A stretch of 64,000 nucleotides of DNA from Nostoc sp. UHCC 0702 (GTDB lineage: Bacteria; Cyanobacteriota; Cyanobacteriia; Cyanobacteriales; Nostocaceae), in the NCBI GenBank assembly GCA_017164015.1, contig CP071065.1, positions 4,131,918 through 4,195,917 on the forward strand, in the 5' to 3' direction. Under the pieces are notes generated by a model that saw only the letters and a list, made by a program, of their open reading frames with translations, was not told the origin of the DNA and made no database searches. Of this stretch, positions 34,001-41,638 are shown piece after piece (the stretch's first letter is position 1; every line of letters begins with the position of its first letter). The position numbers and the translations under genes are program-made.

Positions 34001-35632
34001 TACTTGCCCGCCGTTATTACCGACGTTACGCACTGTGATGGCTGGATTGCTGGTTGCTGTTGTGGCGTTTGTATATAGGTTGGCGATGCTGGTTGCACCG
34101 TTGAGTGTGTAGCGGTCTGCTGTTGAGTGGTATTGGATGGTCTGGTCTACTATGCCGTAGCCGATATCTGTGCTGCTGTCTACTCGCAAATAGCTGTTGT
34201 CGAGGCTGGATGATGCATCACTCAGCCCCAACAAGGAAGCTAGTTTCTTGTCGGGACGCATGGCGATTAAATTGCCTCCATCGGCTACCCAGTCGGTGAA
34301 CATTGCTACAGCATCACTGCTGAGGGCTGTCTCGGACAGGATGACTACGTCGTAGCCTGTTAGTGTATTTGCTGATACTGAGGAGATATCGCTGACGTTG
34401 AAGTTGTTGAATCCTTCGTTGAGCAGGATCTCGCTGTAGTAGTTGCTTACGGGGTTGGCTGCGCTAGTTACTACTAAAATTGGCCCTCCCGATGGTGATG
34501 GCACTGAACCTATTACTGTTCCACTATTGCCACTTCCAGTGTTTGTACTCACAGAGCCAGTAGATGCTGAGGTCTTGCTGACATCTAGGTTTAGGGATAA
34601 GAGGTTAGTAACTGTGTTTAATAAGCTAGTTGTTAATTGGATTATTTGTTTAACTAGTCCAGTTGCGGCATCCCAAATGCTGATATCACCATTTTGGTAT
34701 GCACTAGTGAAGGTAAGACCGTCTGGACTAACGGTAATGGCTTTGATGGCACTATTTTGTATACTGCGAAGAGTTGAGCGCAATTCTCCACTTTTGACGC
34801 CCCACAAGTAGATGTTTTTGTCATCTCCTCCTGTGATCAAGATTGTACCATCGCGGTTGAAGGCAACTGTTCTCAGGGCTTTGGTGGCTTTACGCAGTAC
34901 TTTTAGTTGTTGCCCTTTGCTGACATCCCACAACCTGACTGTGGTATCTTGGCTGACGCTGGCTAGTTTATCTATGTCATTGGGGTCAGGACTAAAGGCG
35001 ATCGCTGTAATTGCATCTGCGTGACCTAGTAGAGTTCGCTGTAGTTTCCCTTCTTTAATATCCCACAGGTTGATCCAACCGTTGTCGTCTGCACTGGCTA
35101 AGATTGTACCACTGCTGTTAAAAGCGATGCTGTTGACGAAATTTTTGTGTCCCTCCAGCACTTTCACCAGTTTGTTGGTTGTCAAGTCCCAAATTGCCAC
35201 TTTCGGGTCTTCGCCTGCACTGGCTAACAACTTACCGTCTGGACTGACTGCAATTGCTCTAGGTGGGTTCTCCAACCCTTGCAGGATTGGCAGTTGTTTG
35301 CCGTTTACTAAGTCCCACTGCTGCACTACTGTGTCGCGGCTAATGCTTGTCAGTTTACCATCTGCTGTGTAGGCTAATCCCGCTATAGCAGCACCTGAGC
35401 CGTTTTTCAGGGTTTGCAGTAGTTTACCAGTACTTACATTTACCAATGCAATTTGCCCATCTTCTGTGCCACTGGCTAAGATGTTTCCTTTGGGGTTATA
35501 TGCGATCGCATTGACTTTGTTCGACTTCTCGGAACTCACTTGAGCCGTGGTATACCCTTCTATTTTACCCAAGAAAAGTATCAGTAATATTGTGCAGCAA
35601 AATAATATTAAATATTTAAAACGTCGATTCAT
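31073..35632 (-). CDS. Large exported WD40 / deacetylase-like / Ig-like / DUF4082 protein
   Basis: 1519 residues from ATG 35632 (AAGGA 10 nt upstream); an upstream frame to 35692 lacks a good site. A hydrophobic YLILFCCTILLILFLG near the start is a signal or anchor. Residues ~35-340 are WD40 repeats (GHKNFVNSIAFNSSGTILAS, IWDLTTNKLVKVLEGH). Around 420-600 is a region reminiscent of a glutamine-amidotransferase-like fold. From ~630 a polysaccharide-deacetylase-like domain is suggested by VVLMTGDDHA and VALHVNTNC. Two units of Big_5 Ig-like domain (DTTPPTV at ~960 and ~1240) plus DUF4082 (FTSDIDGFITGVRFYKG) close the protein. Function: probably a surface or periplasmic carbohydrate-active protein. 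The two C-terminal units are recent duplicates of each other. Confidence 0.75.
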   Translation of the reverse strand: MNRRFKYLILFCCTILLILFLGKIEGYTTAQVSSEKSNKVNAIAYNPKGNILASGTEDGQIALVNVSTGKLLQTLKNGSGAAIAGLAYTADGKLTSISRDTVVQQWDLVNGKQLPILQGLENPPRAIAVSPDGKLLASAGEDPKVAIWDLTTNKLVKVLEGHKNFVNSIAFNSSGTILASADDNGWINLWDIKEGKLQRTLLGHADAITAIAFSPDPNDIDKLASVSQDTTVRLWDVSKGQQLKVLRKATKALRTVAFNRDGTILITGGDDKNIYLWGVKSGELRSTLRSIQNSAIKAITVSPDGLTFTSAYQNGDISIWDAATGLVKQIIQLTTSLLNTVTNLLSLNLDVSKTSASTGSVSTNTGSGNSGTVIGSVPSPSGGPILVVTSAANPVSNYYSEILLNEGFNNFNVSDISSVSANTLTGYDVVILSETALSSDAVAMFTDWVADGGNLIAMRPDKKLASLLGLSDASSSLDNSYLRVDSSTDIGYGIVDQTIQYHSTADRYTLNGATSIANLYTNATTATSNPAITVRNVGNNGGQVAAFTYDLARSIIYTRQGNIAWANLERDAKPPIRSDDLFYGNTSGDLQKDWVDLNKVAIPQADEQQRLLANLIIKINLDKKPLPRFWYFPNGKKAVVLMTGDDHANGGTAGRFEQFKAKSPANCVVENWDCVRGTSYIYPNSPMTSQQAAAYEAEGFEVALHVNTNCADFTASTLEDFYTQQLTTFTTNYSSIPAPSTQRHHCLVWSDWFSTPVVELNHGIRFDTTYYYWPPSWVADRPGFFTGSGMPMRLANTNGTIIDVYNATTQLTDESGQTYPASIDTLLDRAIGTEGYYGVFNVNAHTDSTNSTVADAVVKSAQDRNVPIVSAKQMLTWLDARNSSSIGSLSWSNNSLNFTITKATGANNLQAMLPTRINNLVLDSISRNGNALTYTAQGIKGIEYAFFPGESGSYIATYTLDTTPPTVTATTPSSSATGVSTVTTVTATFSEAINPATINSSTLELRNQSNTLIAANVTYDEATRTATLTPTSPLAISTTYNLTIIGGTINPRVLDPAGNALANNYNLSFTTASTLPPLSIWNNSTTPTNPSTADPNAVELGVKFTSDIDGFITGVRFYKGNGNTGTHIGNLWSSDGTQLATATFSNETASGWQQVNFSSPVAITANTVYVASYHTDVGNYATDSGFFANSGVDNPPLRLLRDGENGGNGVYKYGASSFPNNSFQASNYWVDVVFVTSTGPDTTPPTVTSASPNSGATGVGIGTPVTVTFNEAMDSATINTNTVKLRDSSNAVVAATISYNTVNRTATLTPTSSLANSTSYTLTVIGGGSDPRVKDLAGNALAANFTRSFTTVALATCPCNIWSAATTPSVVTVPDPNAVELGVKFQSDVNGYITGIRFYKGANNTGTHVGTLWSSTGTQLATATFSSESASGWQQVNLTTPVAITANTTYVVSYHTNVGYYSLDQNYFANAGVDNSPLYALSNGSSNGNGVYNYSANPAFPNSSYSSSNYWVDVVFTKN

Positions 35633-35699
35633 TGCATGATTATCCTTATGAGCAAATCTTGTTTTTCCAACTGACACTCTCCGATCTGGCAATACTTCG

Positions 35700-36490
35700 C
35701 TTCACCAAGGGATATAACACTGAGCTAAAATGTGCAAACGCACATAGTTGAGTTTGAGTCTCAAGTTTTATTGTTGTGTTGCCGACCCTAATTTTTTTGG
35801 CACACAGTAGAATTGATTTCCGCAACTTAATGCTGGCTAAGTACTGTTAGCTTAAAGATGATATCAAGCTAGTAATTGCATGGTTTATATGAGTGTGTAT
35901 TGAACCCACCTCCTATTTAAACCTTGCTATCAAGTGTTATTTGTTAATTTCACCAGTTAATAGCATTCTGATTTTTTGTTTGAAAATTATTCCCATTCAG
36001 TATTATTACCAGAAATGTACCAGGTTTGGCAACAAAATTGCTGCTTATTATATTAGTAAGCGGTTATTAAGCTTGTGATTGAAAATTTTTGAGGGAATCA
36101 AAATTTTTTAGGTAAGTTGAATTTAGCTAGCAATACTAAATAATTTTGCTTAATTCCTCGAATCTGCTCTTATGAGGATGTTTTAAAAGTCGTCTTGAAT
36201 ACTCAAATCCTGGTTTTAGGTGAGTAGGGAGTCGGAAGTCGGGTAAAACGAAAAATATGGTAGTTTCAGCTTTGTTCAGTGCTGACTATACTTAGATTTT
36301 GACCCAAATTGAGGCCGGGAATAAGGCATGGGGTAGCCCTGCGTTGGGTCAACAGACAGCCTTTGCAACTGGGGTCAAGAGTCTCAGTTCTGGAAGTCCC
36401 TAAGATATATAATTTCGCTGGCAAGAAGATTGCCAGCGAAAAGTGCTTCTTTGACATGAGCGATCGCTTTGGGTATATTCTGCTCAATTA
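35700..36490. other. Gene-free region upstream of the large exported gene
   Basis: This 790-bp stretch should hold the promoter of the WD40 gene. No coding frame with support is visible. The only clear structure is the hairpin at 36414-36440. Confidence 0.45.
36414..36440. terminator. 11-bp perfect hairpin, probable terminator of the GNAT gene
   Basis: TTCGCTGGCAA (36414-36424) pairs with TTGCCAGCGAA (36430-36440) around GAAGA, 57 bp past the stop of the minus-strand acetyltransferase gene. Confidence 0.6.
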
Positions 36491-36496
36491 GTCAAA

Positions 36497-37144
36497 CTAA
36501 CTATTATTCAGTGCCATTAATGAAATTTTTTCAGTAGAAGAAAGCCATTTCTCAAAATTGGCTTGACAACGCAACCATTCTTTATCTGTCATTGCAAACC
36601 AATCAGTATCTCTGTTTCTGCCACGCAGGAACATATGTTGTCGAAAACGACCTTCAAAAATAAATCCCATTCTTGCAGCTGTAGTCCGACTCGCATGGTT
36701 TAAAGAATCGCATTTCCATTCAACCCGACGATAACAATGGCGGTTGAAAAGATGTTTAAGCAGTAGAAACTGTGATTCTGTATTGACTTTAGTTTTGTGA
36801 ACTGCTGGAGTAAACCACACATGTCCAATTTCAGCACGACCGTGATTTGCAACAATCGCCAGCAATGCCACAATCCCTACTTGAGTATTTGTTGAATTTT
36901 CAAACACTGTCCAAACAAGAGGATCAGACTTCCCTACCATCTCCTTTTCCATCCAGTCTTTCATAGTGGAAGGGCTATCAAATGGGCCGTAAAATAAGTA
37001 GTTCCATACGGCTTCCTTTTGAGGACTGCCATGTGAAGCTGCATATAAAGCTTCTACATCTCTTTCTGGAACAAGAGGTGTGAGTGTCACAAATTGACCG
37101 TCGAGTTGAATAAATTCAGGAGGCTGCCAAGTTTGGTGTTTCAT
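36497..37144 (-). CDS. GNAT N-acetyltransferase, RimJ/RimL-like
   Basis: 215 residues. LTPLVPERDVEALYAASHG at the N-terminus and VGIVALLAIVANHGRAEIGHV and YRRVEWKCDSLNHASRTTAARMGF later follow the RimJ/RimL type acetyltransferase fold; the latter phrase is the C-terminal motif where N and A are conserved. It may acetylate a small molecule or protein N-terminus; the substrate is unknown. It is followed by a terminator hairpin and is probably monocistronic. Confidence 0.85.
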   Translation of the reverse strand: MKHQTWQPPEFIQLDGQFVTLTPLVPERDVEALYAASHGSPQKEAVWNYLFYGPFDSPSTMKDWMEKEMVGKSDPLVWTVFENSTNTQVGIVALLAIVANHGRAEIGHVWFTPAVHKTKVNTESQFLLLKHLFNRHCYRRVEWKCDSLNHASRTTAARMGFIFEGRFRQHMFLRGRNRDTDWFAMTDKEWLRCQANFEKWLSSTEKISLMALNNS

Positions 37145-37218
37145 GATTTGATTGCTGATGCACAGACAGGTTGCTGACTGTTAGTTGACAGTCAGCAACC
37201 TGCAATTCCAATTCAAAT

Positions 37219-37596
37219 TTACTGATTTCGCCAACGACGAGCAAACTCATTGAGGGTTTCTGCTGGAATTTGCTTTTGCAGCCACTCTAATGCAGCCGTT
37301 TGATGAGGAAATTGGTTGGGATTGTAGTTGAGAGAGACATCCACTAGACGAATCGGTTGTTGAGTAACCGCTCGTAAGGCTACCCAAGTTTTAGCCCCGA
37401 CAATTCCATCTGCAACCAGACCGTTGCTTTGCTGAAACTTAACGACTGCTGTCTGAGTGCTAGCACCAAAGATACCATCAGCAACTAGGTTTGCACCTTT
37501 TGCATTGAGTAACTTTTGTAATTCCGATACAGCAGAACCAGAGTCGCCTTGGCGGAGTGTAGGATCTGCATTTTTAGCTGTTTGAGTATTAGTCAT
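37219..37596 (-). CDS. Peptidoglycan-binding-domain protein
   Basis: 125 residues. DPTLRQGDSGSAVSELQKLL and then DGIFGASTQTAVVKFQQSNG form one PG_binding_1 domain (residues ~10-75). A C-terminal helix pair (TAALEWLQKQIPAETLNEFARRW) is common in cyanobacterial versions. There is no signal peptide. It may bind cell-wall glycans or act in a regulatory complex; a GNAT gene lies 75 bp downstream in the same direction. Confidence 0.8.
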   Translation of the reverse strand: MTNTQTAKNADPTLRQGDSGSAVSELQKLLNAKGANLVADGIFGASTQTAVVKFQQSNGLVADGIVGAKTWVALRAVTQQPIRLVDVSLNYNPNQFPHQTAALEWLQKQIPAETLNEFARRWRNQ

Positions 37597-38055
37597 AGAA
37601 CAACTCCTCTGGTAATAAATGTTCTTGAGTATATAAAAAGACTACATCAGTTGTCAGATAACTTACGGAATAAATAGCAAATTATTTCTGGATGACTTTT
37701 TTGGCTGCAATAGCAGTCAAGCGATCGCAGTTCATCAAAACTTTACCGATTGGATCAGGGCGATCGCGCCATTCATTAGAAGTGCCTTACAGCAATACCT
37801 ATTTATTTTCTCTATCTTTAGATAGATGTGCTGTTACATAACGCCTTTCACATTCTCCAACTACTAAAACTTTGGATCACAAAGCAACGTAATAACTTCC
37901 ATATTTAATATTTTCTTTATAAAAAACTCTGAAAAATTACTTAACTGAATGTTAATTCTAAATTTGAATTTAGAAATGTGTACACCTCTGTAAAAGATTA
38001 TTAATTATGAATGTCAAAGTGAACATCATTTAGCAATTCATTACAAACTGCCTCT

Positions 38056-38340
38056 TTGACTGGCACTTTCACACTTTATGATTATTACTCAGGCACTTCC
38101 AAGACTGCGGACGTAAATTTGACTTGGGCTGGTTCTGGTAATACTTACCGTAGTAACTCCGTCAGCCACTATCAAGGGCCAGGCTACCTATCAAACTATC
38201 GCTCTAAAAGTACATCTCGTGACGGAACTGTAACGGGCACTGTTACTATAAACGGAACCAACGTGATTTCTGGGCTGTCCTCTTATGGTTCAATCAGTTC
38301 TTCTAACTCTGGTTCACTGAATATTTATAAACCTAACTAG
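38056..38340 (+). pseudogene. Beta-rich protein fragment without clear start
   Basis: The frame is open from 38023 and contains only a TTG at 38056 as a possible start, with no ribosome site. The peptide GTFTLYDYYSGTSKTADVNL ... SGSLNIYKPN alternates Thr/Ser/Gly with hydrophobic residues, as in beta-sandwich or secreted proteins. I do not recognise a family. I read it as the C-terminal remnant of a larger gene, though a TTG-started small protein cannot be excluded. Confidence 0.4.
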
Positions 38341-38391
38341 TCAGTAGACTGTAGTTGAATTAGCAAGACTCTTTTGTTGTGAAGTTGTTGT

Positions 38392-38517
38392 GCATGATTC
38401 CCGCAATCATTGCACCCCACCCCTAACCCCTCCCCGTGAACAGGGAGGGGAAACAAAGCATAGCTTTGGTGGGGTGGGGTTCTTTGGTTTTTATAAGTAA
38501 TCAAGCGGACATGATAT
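38392..38517. repeat. MITE copy A (right end CGGACATGATAT, left end lost)
   Basis: It shares the core ACCCCACCCCTAACCCCTCC and AAAGCATAGCTTTGGTGGGG with copies at 41182, 41329 and 63153, and ends in CGGACATGATAT (38506-38517). Confidence 0.7.
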
Positions 38518-38592
38518 TACTCAAAAAATGCAATATATAGTTGCATTAGCTGACCTTTGAACAACAATAGAGTCTTCCCCTTTTGGGAAACA

Positions 38593-40029
38593 TTAAGCTG
38601 ATTTCCAGGTGCCGTGGAAGCTGTAGGGGATAACGCTGGGTAATCCTAATTTACAAACAGGTTCTTCATCCAGGCGATCGCTATCAAATACCCAAACTTC
38701 GCTACTATCAGAATTACCATCGTACACCACTGTCAAAACCCAGCCTTGGTTAGGATTTTGGCTATCTTGGGTGTGGATGGGTTCTGTAACATAGCGATTT
38801 TCACCTAAGTCTGCTTCGGTGAGAGTTTCGCTATTGTAGTCAAAACGAGCGATCGCACCAAACCATTCGCTAGCGATATCTGCATTCTGTCCCAGCAATG
38901 AAAAATAAGTGTAACGCGAAGGTAGTGTAACTTGGGATTGCGGCACTACGGGAAACTCACACTTGCGGTTGACAACTTGTTGTGTATTGATGACTTTGCC
39001 AGTTTGCGGATTGAGACGTACTTGCCACAGTGTGCCATTAGAAATGGTATGCGTTTCACCCGTGGCGAATTCTCTGAGATATTCATTACTTTGTTCAAAG
39101 TCGGAATATTTCACCACATCCAGAATTATTGATCCTTGATTATCTTCATAGCCATTGCCAAAATGCCATTGGAACCAAGGATCAGTTTCACCACGACTAA
39201 CTAAAGATAAGTTTTCGCGGTCAAAGATTAACACTTGCGTTCCTAACTGGGGTTTCCATAACAGAGATTCGCTGAGGGTAGTCAGACCTAATAGTAATGG
39301 TAGTGTTTGCAGTGCTAATGGTGGCATGAAAAACACTAGATACTTTTGCGTCAGTACAAAATCATGGATGATGGAGTAGCGGTCTAACTTGAAAGCAGTT
39401 TTTTGGATAATTTTGCCAGTGCGATCGCTTCTGTAGAGATTCAACTGTACAGAGCTGCCTATGCTGACTCCAAAGTTAAAAATTTCGCCTGTGTGTGGAT
39501 CGCGCTTGCAATGAGCAGAATAAGGTAATCCTTTGGTTAACCCACCTAAATTATCTAAACCTCTAGTTTCCAAAGTTTGCAAATCAAGGGCGTAGGGATT
39601 GGTTGCTTCCCACAAAGCCAACAGTTTATCAGGTAAAGCTAAAACTGAAGTATTCGCTGCATTCTTAAATTGCGGGTTCCACCGCTTCCAGATAGGGCCT
39701 GGTGTGTGCATCCCATAAACACCATAGAGAAAGCGACCCGCTTGGGTTTCTGCTTGGTATTCTGCTGTTTGCACATAGCGATAGACTCCCGTGGCTCCTG
39801 CATCGGTAAAATGGACAGCGAGAATTGCCCCATCTCCATCAAACCAGTGTCCCACAGACACACCGCCGCGTTCTAAGCGTCCTGGGCCATTACGATAAAG
39901 TGTGCCGCGTAAGCCATCGGGGATTTTGCCTGAGATAATTGGCAGTTGAGTGAGGGGAAATTCCGTTGCAGGTTTTGCGATCGCGCCTGCCCAAGCTTTT
40001 TTTGTTGACTTTTTCTCAATTATCTGCAT
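38593..40029 (-). CDS. Carotenoid cleavage oxygenase
   Basis: 478 residues from ATG 40029 (MQIIEKKSTKKAWAGAIA, the start typical of cyanobacterial homologues); longer starts at 40059 (ATG) and 40092 (TTG) are possible. The four iron-ligating histidines are visible in order: YSAHCKRD, IIHDFVL, FQWHFGNG and the final SFHGTW. GTLYRNGPGRLERGG is the family's N-terminal signature. The non-heme iron enzyme splits carotenoids or apocarotenoids with oxygen, giving retinal-like or apocarotenal products. It is alone on its strand between MITE-rich spacers. Confidence 0.92.
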   Translation of the reverse strand: MQIIEKKSTKKAWAGAIAKPATEFPLTQLPIISGKIPDGLRGTLYRNGPGRLERGGVSVGHWFDGDGAILAVHFTDAGATGVYRYVQTAEYQAETQAGRFLYGVYGMHTPGPIWKRWNPQFKNAANTSVLALPDKLLALWEATNPYALDLQTLETRGLDNLGGLTKGLPYSAHCKRDPHTGEIFNFGVSIGSSVQLNLYRSDRTGKIIQKTAFKLDRYSIIHDFVLTQKYLVFFMPPLALQTLPLLLGLTTLSESLLWKPQLGTQVLIFDRENLSLVSRGETDPWFQWHFGNGYEDNQGSIILDVVKYSDFEQSNEYLREFATGETHTISNGTLWQVRLNPQTGKVINTQQVVNRKCEFPVVPQSQVTLPSRYTYFSLLGQNADIASEWFGAIARFDYNSETLTEADLGENRYVTEPIHTQDSQNPNQGWVLTVVYDGNSDSSEVWVFDSDRLDEEPVCKLGLPSVIPYSFHGTWKSA

Positions 40030-40269
40030 ATAAAATTGTGGTTTTATTAAGTTAAGCATGTATATAGCGGTTCTCAAACTAGTGAGGTACAATTTTGACC
40101 TCTCTCCAAACCTCTCTCCTAAAAGGAGAGAGCCTTTGAATTGTTCCCCCTTCCCGAAGCGGGAAGGGGGTTAGGGGGTTAGGTCTATTTGCATACCTGT
40201 ACCTCACCGGATTGAAAATGGCTATACAACACATTTTTACATTTTCATTTGTGTTGCAATTTTTTAACA

Positions 40270-40662
40270 ATGCTTCTGGCTGTCGTTACCACAGAGTTTG
40301 CATTGTTGACTCTCACCGGACTAAAGTCATGGTGATTCAAACTGTTGTTCCGAATGAGGCTAAAGCCATCATTCTCCACAGTTATCTTTCAAGGGATTAA
40401 CCCTGTGGGACAGTCAAAAGTCCCCTACCGTACTTGGCTAAACGCTCCGTGGTTTAGCTGTGACGTTACCTGTTTTTCTTTTGCCTTTCGGAGTCCACAT
40501 ATTTCACAATTTAAGAACGCTCCCAATCCTGCTATTATTTGCCAGTGGTATAGGCGACGATTAACACGGCTGACTTACTGTGCGGGAGTTTCACCCCTAC
40601 TAGAATTGTTCAACGCGCTGCGGTTATTCTTACTCGTGTTTCTCTAATTTTACCACACACTG
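40270..40662 (-). ncRNA. Hairpin-rich structured RNA candidate (HEARO/omega-RNA-like)
   Basis: Read on the minus strand this gene-free block contains a series of stems: GGGG-TGAAA-CTCC, GCTAAAC/GTTTAGC, GGAC/GTCC, CCACAG/CTGTGG around GGG-TTAAT-CCC, GGCTTTAGCC, TCACC/GGTGA around GACTTTAGTC, and AGAGT/ACTCT. No frame longer than a few dozen codons is open. The general look recalls the HEARO guide RNAs of IscB elements, but no IscB gene is adjacent. Identity is an inference; the structure is what is seen. Confidence 0.4.
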
Positions 40663-40741
40663 GTAGCTTAAAAGCCACCAAATAGTTTTCATCCCTGGAC
40701 TGAAGTCACAGGGTTTTCAACATATCCCTTATAAGGAAAAT

Positions 40742-40950
40742 AAACCTTGTGGTTATGAATGCATATTCTGTCGTTACCAGAGATGATTCATTCATAAGGA
40801 ACCTTTAAGCTGTCGTTACCACGACTTAAGCTGTGGTTATGGATGAATATTCTGTCGTTACCACAGATAATTCATTCATAAGGAAGCTTTAAGCTGTCGT
40901 TACCACGACTTAAGCTGTGGTTATGGATGAATATTCTGTCGTTACCACAG
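40742..40950. repeat. ~84-bp tandem repeat built on CTGTCGTTACCAC
   Basis: Two and a half units; copies starting at 40807 and 40891 are nearly identical. Each carries CTGTCGTTACCAC twice and the dyad CCACGACTTAAGCTGTGG. The same 13-mer ends the structured RNA candidate at 40278. Confidence 0.75.
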
Positions 40951-41181
40951 GGTTTAATTGATAACTTAACTTGAGTTCGACAGACCTCTCCTTCCCGGCC
41001 TCCCTCTCCTAAAAGGCGTACTCCTTCGGAGAAGCAAGCTACGCGTTGCGTCTTTGCGTCTGAGAGGGAGGAGGAACGAAAAAATAAGGGTTTTACTCCC
41101 CTCTCCTTGTAGGAGAGGGGTTGGGGGAGAGGTCGAAACAGTATTCATCGAACTTACGTTAACTTAAATTAAGTTAGGATA

Positions 41182-41328
41182 ATATCATGTCCGGGTAATT
41201 AGTTATGTTTCCCACAGTCGTTAAACCCCACCCCCAACCCCTCCCCGTTGACGGGGAGGGGATGCAAAGCATAGCTTTGGTGGGGTGGGGTTCTTCGAGT
41301 GTCATAAGCAATCAAGCGGACATGATAT
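41182..41328. repeat. MITE copy B, complete, 12-bp terminal inverted repeats
   Basis: ATATCATGTCCG (41182-41193) and CGGACATGATAT (41317-41328) bound 147 bp with a C-rich arm and a G-rich arm that fold on each other. Confidence 0.8.
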
Positions 41329-41487
41329 AAATAGTTATTTTCCACAGTCATTGCACCCCACCCCCAACCCCTCCCCGCACGCGGGGAACTCGGGGCCCCC
41401 TCTGGGGATTAGGGGCAGGGAGATAAAGCGTAGCTTTAGCGGGGTGGGGTTCTTCGGTTTTAATAAGTAATCAAGCGGACGTGATAT
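41329..41487. repeat. MITE copy C, abutting copy B
   Basis: It shares the junction CGGACATGATAT with copy B and ends CGGACGTGATAT (41476-41487). An extra GGGGCCCC palindrome block lies inside. Confidence 0.7.
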
Positions 41488-41638
41488 TAAATCAAGTCTG
41501 TGGTGACAACAGCCAAAGCTATGCTTACATAACACAAGCCTTGGTGTTTAGGACATCAACAGATGATATCTAGACAGGAAAAGACTTTTCACCCAGTCCC
41601 CAGCTATATTTGTAGGATGGGCAATGCTTTTAGTAGCA

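Noticed and set aside
40742..40950. Possible CRISPR array
   Set aside because: Only two and a half units, and the intervals between the shared motifs are themselves repeated, so there are no unique spacers; no cas genes nearby.
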